Below the pieces are notes generated by a model. It saw only the letters and a program-made list of their open reading frames with translations, searched no databases and was not told where the DNA came from. The position numbers and the translations under genes were made by a program. Below are positions 25,261-32,746 of a DNA stretch of 33,051 nt, in pieces (the first letter of the stretch is position 1; every line of letters begins with the position of its first letter). The stretch spans positions 20,479-53,529 of the forward strand of contig DIRK01000049.1 in NCBI GenBank assembly GCA_002427535.1, given 5' to 3'. The stretch is from Mageeibacillus sp. UBA5438. Lineage in GTDB: Bacteria > Bacillota > Clostridia > Saccharofermentanales > DTU023.

Positions 25261-27088
25261 CGGCTGTCTCACTGTCGTAGACATCCTTCATGAAGGGGCG
25301 CGTCTTCGTGACATCTGATGCGTAGGGGATGAGGAGTTTGAAGGATGAGCCCTCATCTCGGATACTTTGGGCGGAAAGCTCATAGCCGAGCTGTTTTGAA
25401 ATTTCACGCGCGATGGACAGGCCGAGCCCCGTTCCCGGTTCTTGGTGGGCCTTGTCTTCCTTGTAGAAGCGGTCAAAGACGTGGTCAAGATCCTCCGGCT
25501 CGATGCCGGATCCCGTATCCTCCACCATGATGGCGGCGCCGTTGTACTGGGCATGGGTCCGGATGGTGATGCGACCGCCTTCGGGGGTGAATTTCATGGC
25601 GTTGTCAAGTAAGATCACAAGAATCTGTTCAATGCGATCGCCATTTCCCCATACGAGCGGCAAAGCGGTTTCAGTTCCTTCAATATTGAAATGAAGTCCG
25701 TGATCCATGATGATGCCTGAGAAATTGTTAGCGACTTCACGGACGACATCGTTTATGTCAATGGCTGTCTGGATGACGGGAGTGGAATCGGCTTGAATTC
25801 TTGACAGTTCGAGCATGTCATTGATGAGCCTTGACAGGCGCATGGTTTCGCGCAGCAGGATTTCATGGTAACGTTTCTGGTCTTTCAAAGAAGGCACCAT
25901 TCCCTCCACAAGAGGCTCCAATAGGCCTCGCATGGCTGTCAAAGGGGTGCGCAGTTCATGGGAGACGTTCGCGACATAGTCGCGCCTTGTCTGCTCTAAG
26001 CGCTCTGCCTGCGTGATGTCGCGGAATAAGCCCACGGCGCCGTCAATGGTCTGCTGCTCACCGATCAGGGGCGTGATGACGACCTCAATCTGGCGATGGT
26101 CTTTGGCGATGACACAGGTGACTGATTTTTTCTCGTGAATAGCTTCGGTGAAGAAATGATCGATACGGGCTTCCTGCAGGAAGTTGCGCGGTTTCGTGTG
26201 GGCCTGATAATCGCGATCGAGACCGAAGACCGTGTAGATGCGGTCATTGTACTGCGTGATCTCGCCGTGCCGGTCCACAGCCACAATACCCTCGCCGAGG
26301 CTTGTGAAGATTTGCTCTAAATGGTTCGTCTGATCGCGCAGTTGCTGGAAGGACTCTGACAAGTCTTCGGCCATCTTGTTGATGGTGCGCGCCAAATCGC
26401 CCATTTCACCTTCTTGCATTTCATCCGCTCTTCTTGAAAAGTCCCCCTGGCTCATGGCCAGTGTGACATTTCGTATGGATTCGATGGGGCGGACGATGTG
26501 GAAGGCCGCGATAATGACCGGGATGACCATGATGACCAGCACAATGAGTGAAGCGCTCAAAAGCGCAAAGTTGAGACTTTGGATGCCGGCCGTGATTTCC
26601 TTCATGGGTTGGACAAACACGGTGGAGCCGATATAGCCCTCGCTTTGTGAGCCGATGGGCACGGTCAAAAGAAGGAAGCGGTCGCCTGCCACGGGCAGGT
26701 TGATGTGGTTGATCCTGTAAGGATCGCCCGTTTCAAAGAGCTTATCGTGTTCTCTCATCACGATGGCGTCCAGGTCGTTCGCAAGGCCATCTAATGGTTC
26801 GGGGAGCGGCGTATGGTAGTCAATGCCCTTATCTTGGTCGACAATGTACACCCAGTTGCCGAATAATTCGTAGGCGTTTTCAACCAGGTCGACGCAAAAG
26901 GACATGCCCTCACCGTTAAAGGCGTTTTCCGCGATGATGTGCGCGCGGGGCAGGAGCTCTCTCGCCTTGATGCGGTTAAAGACGGGATTGGCGACAAAAC
27001 TATAAAAAATAGCCGTCAAAACGGTCCACAGCATGATCGCCGCGATGAGGAGCAGGAAAATTCGACGGACAAAGAAACGATTTTTCAT
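25250..27088 (-). CDS. Sensor histidine kinase (PhoR/WalK/ResE type)
   Basis: A 612-residue membrane kinase. Helices TM1 (about 9-32) and TM2 (about 172-197) enclose an extracellular sensor domain of about 140 residues. Next come a HAMP linker (about 193-245) and a PAS domain (about 255-360, GEGIVAVDRHGEITQYN). The dimerisation box is ANVSHELRTPLTAMRGLLEPL with phosphoacceptor H377. The ATPase part shows ILVILLDNAMKFTPEGG, VEDTGSGIEPEDLDHVFDRF and GTGLGLSIAREI. It begins 9 bases after its response regulator. This architecture fits PhoR, ResE and WalK alike; I cannot tell which signal it reads. Confidence 0.94.
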   Translation of the reverse strand: MKNRFFVRRIFLLLIAAIMLWTVLTAIFYSFVANPVFNRIKARELLPRAHIIAENAFNGEGMSFCVDLVENAYELFGNWVYIVDQDKGIDYHTPLPEPLDGLANDLDAIVMREHDKLFETGDPYRINHINLPVAGDRFLLLTVPIGSQSEGYIGSTVFVQPMKEITAGIQSLNFALLSASLIVLVIMVIPVIIAAFHIVRPIESIRNVTLAMSQGDFSRRADEMQEGEMGDLARTINKMAEDLSESFQQLRDQTNHLEQIFTSLGEGIVAVDRHGEITQYNDRIYTVFGLDRDYQAHTKPRNFLQEARIDHFFTEAIHEKKSVTCVIAKDHRQIEVVITPLIGEQQTIDGAVGLFRDITQAERLEQTRRDYVANVSHELRTPLTAMRGLLEPLVEGMVPSLKDQKRYHEILLRETMRLSRLINDMLELSRIQADSTPVIQTAIDINDVVREVANNFSGIIMDHGLHFNIEGTETALPLVWGNGDRIEQILVILLDNAMKFTPEGGRITIRTHAQYNGAAIMVEDTGSGIEPEDLDHVFDRFYKEDKAHQEPGTGLGLSIAREISKQLGYELSAQSIRDEGSSFKLLIPYASDVTKTRPFMKDVYDSETADEN

Positions 27089-27097
27089 CGGACTAAA

Positions 27098-27793
27098 TTA
27101 GCTGAGCGTCTCGAATTTATAACCGACGCCGTAGACCGTGATGAGACCGTATTTCGGATGGTCGCTGTCAATTTTCTGGCGGATGCGCTTGATATGCGTA
27201 TCCACCGTGCGCGTGTCACCGAAGTAGTCATAACCCCAGACCTTTGAGAGGATCTGTTCGCGGTCCATGACCTGGCCGGCGTGCGAGGCGAGAAGATACA
27301 AGATCTCGACTTCTTTAGGCGTGAAGGCGACGATCTTGTTGTCCACCTTGACCTGGTAGTTGTCAAGGTTAATTTCCAAACCGTCAAAGCGGAGGATCGA
27401 AGGTTTTTGTCCTGATTCGCTGTCTTGAATCCGGCGGAACAGGGCCTTGATCCTGGCGATCACTTCGCGCGGGCTAAACGGCTTCACGATATAATCGTCG
27501 GCACCCAGCTCCAGCCCTAAGACGCGGTCGATTTCCTCGCCCTTGGCGGTCAGCATGATAATCGGCACATTGCTCGTCTTTCGGATCTCGCGGCAGACCT
27601 CGGTGCCGGACATCTTCGGCATCATGAGGTCGAGGATAATGAGGTCGGGTTTTTCCTGTAAGGCTTTTTCCAACGCTTCTTCGCCGTCGTAGGCGGAAGC
27701 ATGGGGAAAATGCTCAGCGTCAAGGTACAGCCCGAGCGATTCATGTACGACCGGATCGTCGTCGCAGATCAGGATATGAGGCGTCGTCGACAT
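27098..27793 (-). CDS. OmpR/PhoB family response regulator
   Basis: A 231-residue response regulator with an N-terminal receiver and a C-terminal winged-helix DNA-binding domain. Receiver acidic residues are D11-D13, the phosphoacceptor D55 in LIILDLMMPKMSG, and a late lysine in DDYIVKPFSPRE. The winged helix shows FTPKEVEILYLLASHAGQV and RTVDTHIKRIRQKI, ending VYGVGYKFE. AGGAGG precedes ATG 27793 on the minus strand. It is first of three genes with the sensor kinase and rluF, all downstream of one promoter. Confidence 0.96.
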   Translation of the reverse strand: MSTTPHILICDDDPVVHESLGLYLDAEHFPHASAYDGEEALEKALQEKPDLIILDLMMPKMSGTEVCREIRKTSNVPIIMLTAKGEEIDRVLGLELGADDYIVKPFSPREVIARIKALFRRIQDSESGQKPSILRFDGLEINLDNYQVKVDNKIVAFTPKEVEILYLLASHAGQVMDREQILSKVWGYDYFGDTRTVDTHIKRIRQKIDSDHPKYGLITVYGVGYKFETLS

Positions 27794-27839
27794 GGGAACC
27801 TCCTGTAATTATCAAGGGTCATTTCTATAAACTGCCCAT

Positions 27840-27868
27840 ATTATATAACATGGCACGCGATATGCTAA
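27840..27868 (-). promoter_or_regulatory. Sigma-A promoter of the response-regulator operon
   Basis: On the minus strand TTAGCA (27868-27863), a 17-base spacer and TATAAT (27845-27840). It lies about 47 bases ahead of the start codon and faces away from the RluA gene. Confidence 0.7.
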
Positions 27869-27872
27869 TGCG

Positions 27873-27881
27873 TGCTATTCT
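27873..27881 (+). promoter_or_regulatory. Extended -10 directly ahead of the RluA-family gene
   Basis: TGC-TATTCT at 27873-27881 fits an extended -10. The start codon ATG 27888 lies only 6 bases beyond it, so transcription from this site would begin at or beside the ATG. No -35 and no ribosome binding site are visible. Confidence 0.45.
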
Positions 27882-27887
27882 ACACAT

Positions 27888-28616
27888 ATGTCGATTCTTG
27901 AAACACCTGATATTCTTTTTGAAGACAACCACCTCCTGGTGGCCGTGAAGCCCCCGGGTGTTATGTCGCAGGCGGGGCGTTCAGCGGCACCGGATATGCT
28001 GACGCTTTTAAAGCGCCATATCAAGCTAAGAGACCATAAACCGGGGGAGGTGTTTTTGGGGCTGGTGCATCGCCTCGATCAGCCGACCAGCGGACTCATG
28101 GTGTTCGCGAAGACCTCAAAAGCCGCCCGTAGGCTTTCGGAAAGCTTTCGGGGGAGAGATGTAAAAAAGCTTTATCTCGCGGTAGTACGGGGGATTCCCG
28201 AAAGACTTGAAGGCTCTTTTATGGATTATTTGTCCAAAAAGGTTGTGAACGGCCGCGTCATCCGCGATGATCAAGGTGATGAGGCGATTTTACAATATCA
28301 ATGCCTGATGCAGGATAAGGCTAAAAATGAATCGCTTTTACTGATTAACCTGGTCACAGGTCGCCGCCACCAGATTCGCGCTCAGTTATCACTTCGGGGC
28401 ATGCCTGTTTTGGGCGACAGGCGCTACGGCAAGATGGATTCACGCGACCGGGAAGTCCCGACCTTGGCCCTTCACGCGGCCGGCCTTTCCTTTATTCATC
28501 CTGTGAAAAAAGAAAGACTCACCTTTTGGCAAGGCCCCCAGATCAATCCTTCGTTTCCCAAAGCGTTGACCGAGCAGTTATCAGAGCCTTTATATTTTAA
28601 TGATTTTTTACCCTAG
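27888..28616 (+). CDS. RluA family pseudouridine synthase
   Basis: A 242-residue stand-alone catalytic domain of the RluA/RluD family, without the S4 domain found in RluD. Catalytic motif GLVHRLDQPTSGLMVFAKT contains aspartate D64. Other family blocks are ILFEDNHLLVAVKPPGV at the N-terminus, VTGRRHQIRAQLS, and RRYGKMD with ALHAAGLSFIHP near the end. The substrate uridine (tRNA or 23S rRNA) cannot be read from sequence. The start fits homologs, which begin just before this EDNHL stretch. There is no ribosome binding site upstream. Confidence 0.93.
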   Translation: MSILETPDILFEDNHLLVAVKPPGVMSQAGRSAAPDMLTLLKRHIKLRDHKPGEVFLGLVHRLDQPTSGLMVFAKTSKAARRLSESFRGRDVKKLYLAVVRGIPERLEGSFMDYLSKKVVNGRVIRDDQGDEAILQYQCLMQDKAKNESLLLINLVTGRRHQIRAQLSLRGMPVLGDRRYGKMDSRDREVPTLALHAAGLSFIHPVKKERLTFWQGPQINPSFPKALTEQLSEPLYFNDFLP

Positions 28617-28647
28617 ACAGATAACTTGTTTTATAGGATTATAAAAA

Positions 28648-28671
28648 GGTCTTTTTTATTCGAATAAGACC
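28648..28671 (+). promoter_or_regulatory. Palindrome upstream of the Fe-S reductase gene
   Basis: A perfect 12-bp palindrome TTATTCGAATAA at 28656-28667 lies inside a longer paired stretch (GGTCTT at 28648 with AAGACC ending at 28671). It sits in the 94-base gap before the reductase gene. No T run follows on the + strand, so it may be an operator rather than a terminator. Confidence 0.35.
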
Positions 28672-28710
28672 CAATTAAATTAAATTGAAATTAGGAAAGG
28701 ACATTACTTT

Positions 28711-30645
28711 ATGCGTTTCAAAAATCTTTTTTCTCCGATTAAAATCCGAGATCTGACCTTAAAAAACCGCATCGTCATGCCCGCCATGGGAACCAAGTTT
28801 GCCAATGAGGACAGAACCGTTTCCAAGCAGCTCATCGATTACCATGTGGCCCGCGCCGAGGGTGGCTGCGCGCTCAATATTGTGGAGGTCGCAAGTGTTC
28901 ACGGACCTTCCGCGCCGCGCTATTTTGTCGCTGTCTATGACGACCTGTTCATCCCGGGGCTAAAAGAACTGACCGACGCCATTCACGAAGCGGGCGGTAA
29001 GGCTTCACTTCAATTGTGGCAGGGAGGCTTGGCCGCAAGCTTTGACGAGCAATGCCAGATCTTACTCCCGTCGCCCATGCCGATTTCGGCAGAGTATACG
29101 ATTCCTGCCGCGACAGTGGAACAAATCGCAGAAATCGTGGAATGCTACGGCCAGGCGACACGCCGTGCGGTGGAGGCCGGTTTTGACAGTTTAGAAGTAC
29201 ACGGGGCCCATAACTATATGTTCCACAGCTTCCTGTCACCGGGCTTTAATCACCGAACCGATGAGTACGGCGGCTCGGTGGAAAATCGCTATCGCTTCCC
29301 CCTGGCAGTGTTAAAGGCCGTCCGTGACAACATGCCCGAAGGGATGCCGCTTTTCATGCGCATCGGGGCGCACGACGATTTTCTGGAGAACGGACTTAGC
29401 ATCGAAGAGGTCATCGATTTTTGTAAGAGAGCTATGGATATGGGCGTGGACGTGTTGGACGTCAGCCGTGGGAATATTGTCACTGCGGCGATTCAGTTTG
29501 AGGTACCTCCGATCGATCTGCCGCGCGGTTTCAATATTGAAAATGCCGCAAGAATCCGAAAAGAGACAGGTTGCCTGACCATGGGTGTTGGCCGTATTAA
29601 CGATCCCGAATTTGCTGAGGATCTTTTGGCCAATGACAAAATTGATCTGGTCGCAATGGGCCGCGCTCAGTTGGCCGATGCCGCTTTCTGCCTCAAAGCC
29701 GAAAGGGGAGAGGTGGATGACATCCGCCGCTGTATTGGTTGTAACCAGGGCTGTTATGATGGTTTTGCGGACAAGTCTCGCCCGCATATCACCTGCCTGA
29801 TGAATCCTGCGGTCGGCCGTGAGGCTGAGTGCATGTTGAAGGTTACGGATGCGCCTAAGACGGTGCTGATCGCGGGTGGCGGTCCGGCCGGTTTGGAAGC
29901 GGCACTCCTGTTGCACGAACGGGGCCATAAGCCGATCCTTTGCGAGATGAGCGATCGTTTGGGCGGTCAGTTCCTTTTGGCCGGCGAGGCGCCCCGCAAG
30001 CTTGAGATGAAAGAAGCTGTTCTGGCGATGGGCGCGCAGGCGATCCGCGTGGGTGTGGACGTGCGCATGAAGACCAAGGTGACGCCGGAGCTGATCGAAA
30101 GCATTAAGCCTGACGTCGTGATCAACGCGATCGGCGCAAAGCCCATGATCCTCCCGGTTCCGGGTTCGGATCTTCCGAATGTCGCGGACAGCCATGACGT
30201 ATTGGACGGACGCGTACGCCCTGAGGGCCATGTCATTGTCATCGGCGGCGGCCTTGTGGGCCTTGAGGCAGCGGAGTACCTTTGTGCCAAAGGCTGTAAG
30301 GTGACGATCGTCGAGATGCTGGATGAGATCGGAGCGGACTTGGGCGATATCCGCAAGGTGTCTGTCTTAGGGAATATCCACGGCGCCTGCATCGATGTGA
30401 AGACGAAAACAAAAGTGATCGAGATTACAGGGAACGCGGTCCGTGTTGAACACGAGGGTCAAACCGAAGACCTCGCCTGTGACTATGCGGTCATTGCGGT
30501 GGGCGCGAAACCCAGGGACGGTAAGGACCTCGAGGAAGCCTGTAAGAGGCTCGGCATTGACTGGTATGTCATCGGGGATGCCCTGGAAGCCCGACGCGCG
30601 ATAAATGCCATCTATGAGGCCAACGAGGTGGCACGAGCGATCTAA
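28711..30645 (+). CDS. FMN/FAD/4Fe-4S NADH:flavin oxidoreductase (2-enoate or 2,4-dienoyl-CoA reductase family)
   Basis: A 644-residue old-yellow-enzyme fusion. The first 370 residues are the FMN TIM barrel: FSPIKIRDLTLKNRIVMP, EVHGAHNYMFHSFLSPGFN, RTDEYGGSVENRYRF and VAMGRAQLADAAF. The iron-sulphur cluster uses C341, C344, C348 and C362 (CIGCNQGCYDG, then TCLMNP). The C-terminal part binds FAD (LIAGGGPAGLEAALLL) and NAD(P)H (VIVIGGGLVGLEAAEYL). Relatives include FadH, clostridial 2-enoate reductase and BaiH of bile-acid metabolism; the sequence does not decide the substrate. AGGAAAGGA precedes the start. A strong terminator follows. An Fe-S enzyme of this class points to anaerobic life. Confidence 0.92.
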   Translation: MRFKNLFSPIKIRDLTLKNRIVMPAMGTKFANEDRTVSKQLIDYHVARAEGGCALNIVEVASVHGPSAPRYFVAVYDDLFIPGLKELTDAIHEAGGKASLQLWQGGLAASFDEQCQILLPSPMPISAEYTIPAATVEQIAEIVECYGQATRRAVEAGFDSLEVHGAHNYMFHSFLSPGFNHRTDEYGGSVENRYRFPLAVLKAVRDNMPEGMPLFMRIGAHDDFLENGLSIEEVIDFCKRAMDMGVDVLDVSRGNIVTAAIQFEVPPIDLPRGFNIENAARIRKETGCLTMGVGRINDPEFAEDLLANDKIDLVAMGRAQLADAAFCLKAERGEVDDIRRCIGCNQGCYDGFADKSRPHITCLMNPAVGREAECMLKVTDAPKTVLIAGGGPAGLEAALLLHERGHKPILCEMSDRLGGQFLLAGEAPRKLEMKEAVLAMGAQAIRVGVDVRMKTKVTPELIESIKPDVVINAIGAKPMILPVPGSDLPNVADSHDVLDGRVRPEGHVIVIGGGLVGLEAAEYLCAKGCKVTIVEMLDEIGADLGDIRKVSVLGNIHGACIDVKTKTKVIEITGNAVRVEHEGQTEDLACDYAVIAVGAKPRDGKDLEEACKRLGIDWYVIGDALEARRAINAIYEANEVARAI

Positions 30646-30668
30646 GGCTAATATTTTCGTAAGAAACA

Positions 30669-30705
30669 AAAAGGTCCGCAGGGGTTGAACTATTGCGGAC
30701 CTTTT
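30669..30705. terminator. Strong bidirectional terminator
   Basis: A 12-bp perfect stem AAAAGGTCCGCA/TGCGGACCTTTT with a 13-base loop, followed on + by TTTATTCTTTTTTT-like sequence and preceded by an A tract that becomes a T tract on minus. It ends the reductase gene and probably also the convergent 45-residue gene, whose stop codon lies in the loop. Confidence 0.85.
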
Positions 30706-30827
30706 ATTCTTTTTTTGATACGTTTTTTTACACGCTCGAATATTTCCTCCTGGGAATAGCGCTCAGTTGTTTGTTCAGCCTTAAGATCTGCTTCATCCAG
30801 CATCGATTCAATCGTATCTTGACACAT
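30690..30827 (-). CDS. Small 45-residue charged protein, unknown
   Basis: A short minus-strand gene beginning MCQDTIESML and ending RIKGPQ. It is acidic in the first half and strongly basic near the end (ERVKKRIKKRIK), with helix-forming composition and a single cysteine at position 2. The case for a real gene is its signals: AGAGGTGATC (30840-30831) is an almost perfect anti-16S match 3 bases from the ATG end of the spacing region, a promoter candidate lies upstream, and its TAG falls in the loop of a terminator. I do not recognise the family. It could be a small regulator or an antitoxin-like protein, but no partner gene is adjacent. Confidence 0.65.
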   Translation of the reverse strand: MCQDTIESMLDEADLKAEQTTERYSQEEIFERVKKRIKKRIKGPQ

Positions 30828-30850
30828 TATGATCACCTCTGGTGGGTGTT

Positions 30851-30880
30851 ATTCTAGCGCAGTTGTACGACCAAAAACAA
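30851..30880 (-). promoter_or_regulatory. Candidate promoter of the 45-residue gene
   Basis: On the minus strand TTGTTT (30880-30875), an 18-base spacer and TAGAAT (30856-30851). The -35 overlaps the T tract of the tRNA terminator. Predicted start near 30844 leaves a leader that carries the ribosome binding site. Confidence 0.45.
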
Positions 30881-30918
30881 AAAACGCAGACAAGGTTATT
30901 GCCCTTGCTGCGTTTTTT
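30879..30918 (-). terminator. Terminator of the tRNA operon
   Basis: On the minus strand the stem AAAAAACGCAG with CTGCGTTTTTT is extended by CAAGG/CCTTG (one bulged base), with T-rich sequence after it. It begins immediately at the CCA end of tRNA-Leu. Confidence 0.85.
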
Positions 30919-31004
30919 GGTGCCGGTGGCCGGACTCGAACCGGCACGGAGTTGCCTCCATCGCATTTTGAGTGCGACACGTCTGCCTATTCCATCACAC
31001 CGGC
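30918..31004 (-). tRNA. tRNA-Leu (anticodon CAA)
   Basis: An 87-base tRNA with encoded CCA. The acceptor stem is GCCGGTG/CACCGGC with discriminator A. The anticodon arm is TCGCA-CTCAAAA-TGCGA giving CAA, which reads UUG. A long variable arm follows, as expected for leucine, and the T arm GCCGGTTCGAGTCCGGC is regular. It is third in a three-tRNA operon. Confidence 0.95.
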
Positions 31005-31020
31005 AAATTCTTTTTGAGAA

Positions 31021-31048
31021 AACGGATCGCCCTTTCGGACGATCCGTT
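31021..31048 (-). terminator. Hairpin between tRNA-Tyr and tRNA-Leu
   Basis: A 9-bp perfect stem AACGGATCG/CGATCCGTT, followed on the minus strand by TTCTC and A/T-rich sequence. It looks like a weak terminator or a processing hairpin inside the tRNA operon. Confidence 0.5.
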
Positions 31049-31053
31049 GACAG

Positions 31054-31138
31054 TGGTGGGGGAGAGTGGATTTGAACCACCGAAGTCGTTGACAACAGAT
31101 TTACAGTCTGCCCCCTTTGGCCGCTCGGGAACTCCCCC
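31054..31138 (-). tRNA. tRNA-Tyr (anticodon GTA)
   Basis: An 85-base tRNA with encoded CCA. The acceptor stem is GGGGGAG/CTCCCCC with discriminator A. The anticodon loop CTGTAAA gives GTA. It has the long variable arm typical of bacterial tyrosine tRNA and a regular T arm with GGTTCAAATCC. GUA tRNAs are substrates of the Tgt/QueA pathway encoded in this window. Confidence 0.95.
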
Positions 31139-31151
31139 ATGATCTGTCAAA

Positions 31152-31228
31152 TGGTGGGCCATCAGGGACTTGAACCCCGGACCGACCGGTTATGAGCCGG
31201 CTGCTCTGACCAACTGAGCTAATGGCCC
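31152..31228 (-). tRNA. tRNA with CAU anticodon, probably tRNA-Ile2 (else elongator Met)
   Basis: A 77-base tRNA with encoded CCA. The acceptor is GGGCCAT/ATGGCCC with discriminator A, and the anticodon loop is CTCATAA. The stretch AGAGCAGCCGGCTCATAACC closely follows Bacillota tRNA-Ile2, in which C34 becomes lysidine. It is not an initiator, since its first pair is G-C. The amino acid is inferred from likeness, not proven. It is the first tRNA of the operon. Confidence 0.9.
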
Positions 31229-31266
31229 GTCCCTGTCTGAGCCGCTCGCAATAAGCGACGAAAGTT

Positions 31267-31295
31267 ATTGTATGTTAAATTTTCATCTGTGTCAA
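31267..31295 (-). promoter_or_regulatory. Sigma-A promoter of the tRNA operon
   Basis: On the minus strand a perfect TTGACA (31295-31290), 17-base spacer and TACAAT (31272-31267). Transcription should begin near 31260 and run through the three tRNAs. The IS30 element ends about 15 bases upstream of the -35. Confidence 0.88.
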
Positions 31296-31310
31296 TGCCA
31301 TAATATTAAT

Positions 31311-31344
31311 ATCCAGCAACAATTATTTGCAATCTTAATCGCCC
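31311..31344 (+). repeat. Left inverted repeat of the IS30 element
   Basis: It starts ATCCA and contains TTGCAATC-TTAAT-CG-CCC (31327-31344), matching the right end read inward with single-base gaps. GCCCAT/ATGGGC just inside (31341-31356) forms a small hairpin that may block outside transcription. Confidence 0.5.
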
Positions 31345-31459
31345 ATCAGCATGGGCAATAAGTTCAGCAAACTTCATTCGGGTATTTAGTTCTTCAAATA
31401 AAAGATAACTGTTACACTAAGATCAGTCTTCTCTGGGCCAATTAGAGGAGGATAGTTTT

Positions 31460-32746
31460 ATGGCCCAATTCAAACACCTTTCACTTTCAGAACGGATTAG
31501 CATTCAGAGCATGCTCAGCCAAAACGGCCTTTCTGCAATTGCTCGTGAGCTAGGGCGAGATCGCAAGACCATAGTCCGCGAGATCCAGCAGAATCGCACC
31601 TTTATCTTTATTGGCGCATATGGATTGCCAAAAAACAACTGTGACCTGCAAAGGCGTTGTCAGATCCGTCATCTTTGTGAAAACTGTATCAATCGGCGAG
31701 GAAAATGCTCATTGTGTGAGCTCTGTAACGAGCGTTGTAAGGAATTTGTTGTAGCCAGCTGTGTGCGGCTGAACAAACCGCCCTTTTGCTGTAATGGCTG
31801 CAGACGACAGCGAAGCTGCAATATCCACCGCTTCTTTTACGACGCTGAAAAGGCTCACTTCAAAGCACTTTCACGGCGCAAGGAAGCCAGAAGCGGCATC
31901 CTCTTATCTCAAGTTGAACTGGAACGCACCGACCAGCTGGTCTCACCGCTTCTTAAAAAAGGCCAGTCGATTCATCACATTTATATTCACCATGCCGATG
32001 AACTCTTCTGCTCAGAGCGTACTCTCTATACTCTCATCGACAACAACCTGCTGACAGCACGAAACCTGGATCTGAGACTCAAGGTCAAACGCAAAGTCCG
32101 CCGACTCAAGCCTGAGCATAAGGTTGACAAGGCCTGCAGGAAGGGCCGTACTTTCGAGGACTTCCGCCGTTTTGTGGAAAACAGGCCCGAACCAGCCGTG
32201 GTCCAGATGGATTCCGTCATCGGCAACATTCACAGTATTAAGGTGCTCCTGACCCTCTTCTTCCCTCAGGCCCAGCTGCTCCTGTGTCGGATCCACTACT
32301 ACAATACCGCCCGCTCAGCTCTGGCTGCGATTGAAAGTATTGAGGCAATTCTTGGCCGGGAAACTTTCCAGCACCTTTTCCCGGTTCTTTTGACCGACAA
32401 TGGTTCCGAGTTCAGCGACCCAAAGGCGCTGGAAAAAGACGGCCGTACCCGTATCTTCTACTGCGACCCGCAGCAGTCCAACCAGAAATCCCAGATTGAG
32501 CGCGCTCACCAGTTTATCCGGATGGTTCGGCCTAAGGGTGCCTCATTTGACAACCTCTCCCAAAAGGATATCGATCTCATGTGCTCGCATATTAATAGCT
32601 ATAGTCGCGAGAGTCTGGGAAACAAATGTCCTTTTGATGTCTTCGAGTTCATTTATGGTCAGGGGATTTTGGGAAAGTTGGGTATTAGAAAAATAGAAGC
32701 AGACGAAATACTCTTAACCACCCGTCTGCTTCCATTACCCAAATAG
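31460..32746 (+). CDS. IS30-family transposase with cysteine-rich insert
   Basis: A 428-residue DDE transposase, apparently intact. The N-terminal helix-turn-helix is LSLSERISIQSMLSQNG followed by IARELGRDRKTIVREI. Residues 61-120 hold 13 cysteines (C61, 67, 73, 76, 83, 86, 89, 93, 101, 110, 111, 114, 120), which suggests two or more zinc knuckles. The catalytic triad is D251 (VVQMDSVIG), D313 (LLTDNGSEF) and E347 (QIERAHQ), with 33 residues between the last two, the known IS30 spacing. AGAGGAGG precedes the ATG. Composition is a little more A/T-rich than its neighbours. It may be active. Confidence 0.95.
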   Translation: MAQFKHLSLSERISIQSMLSQNGLSAIARELGRDRKTIVREIQQNRTFIFIGAYGLPKNNCDLQRRCQIRHLCENCINRRGKCSLCELCNERCKEFVVASCVRLNKPPFCCNGCRRQRSCNIHRFFYDAEKAHFKALSRRKEARSGILLSQVELERTDQLVSPLLKKGQSIHHIYIHHADELFCSERTLYTLIDNNLLTARNLDLRLKVKRKVRRLKPEHKVDKACRKGRTFEDFRRFVENRPEPAVVQMDSVIGNIHSIKVLLTLFFPQAQLLLCRIHYYNTARSALAAIESIEAILGRETFQHLFPVLLTDNGSEFSDPKALEKDGRTRIFYCDPQQSNQKSQIERAHQFIRMVRPKGASFDNLSQKDIDLMCSHINSYSRESLGNKCPFDVFEFIYGQGILGKLGIRKIEADEILLTTRLLPLPK

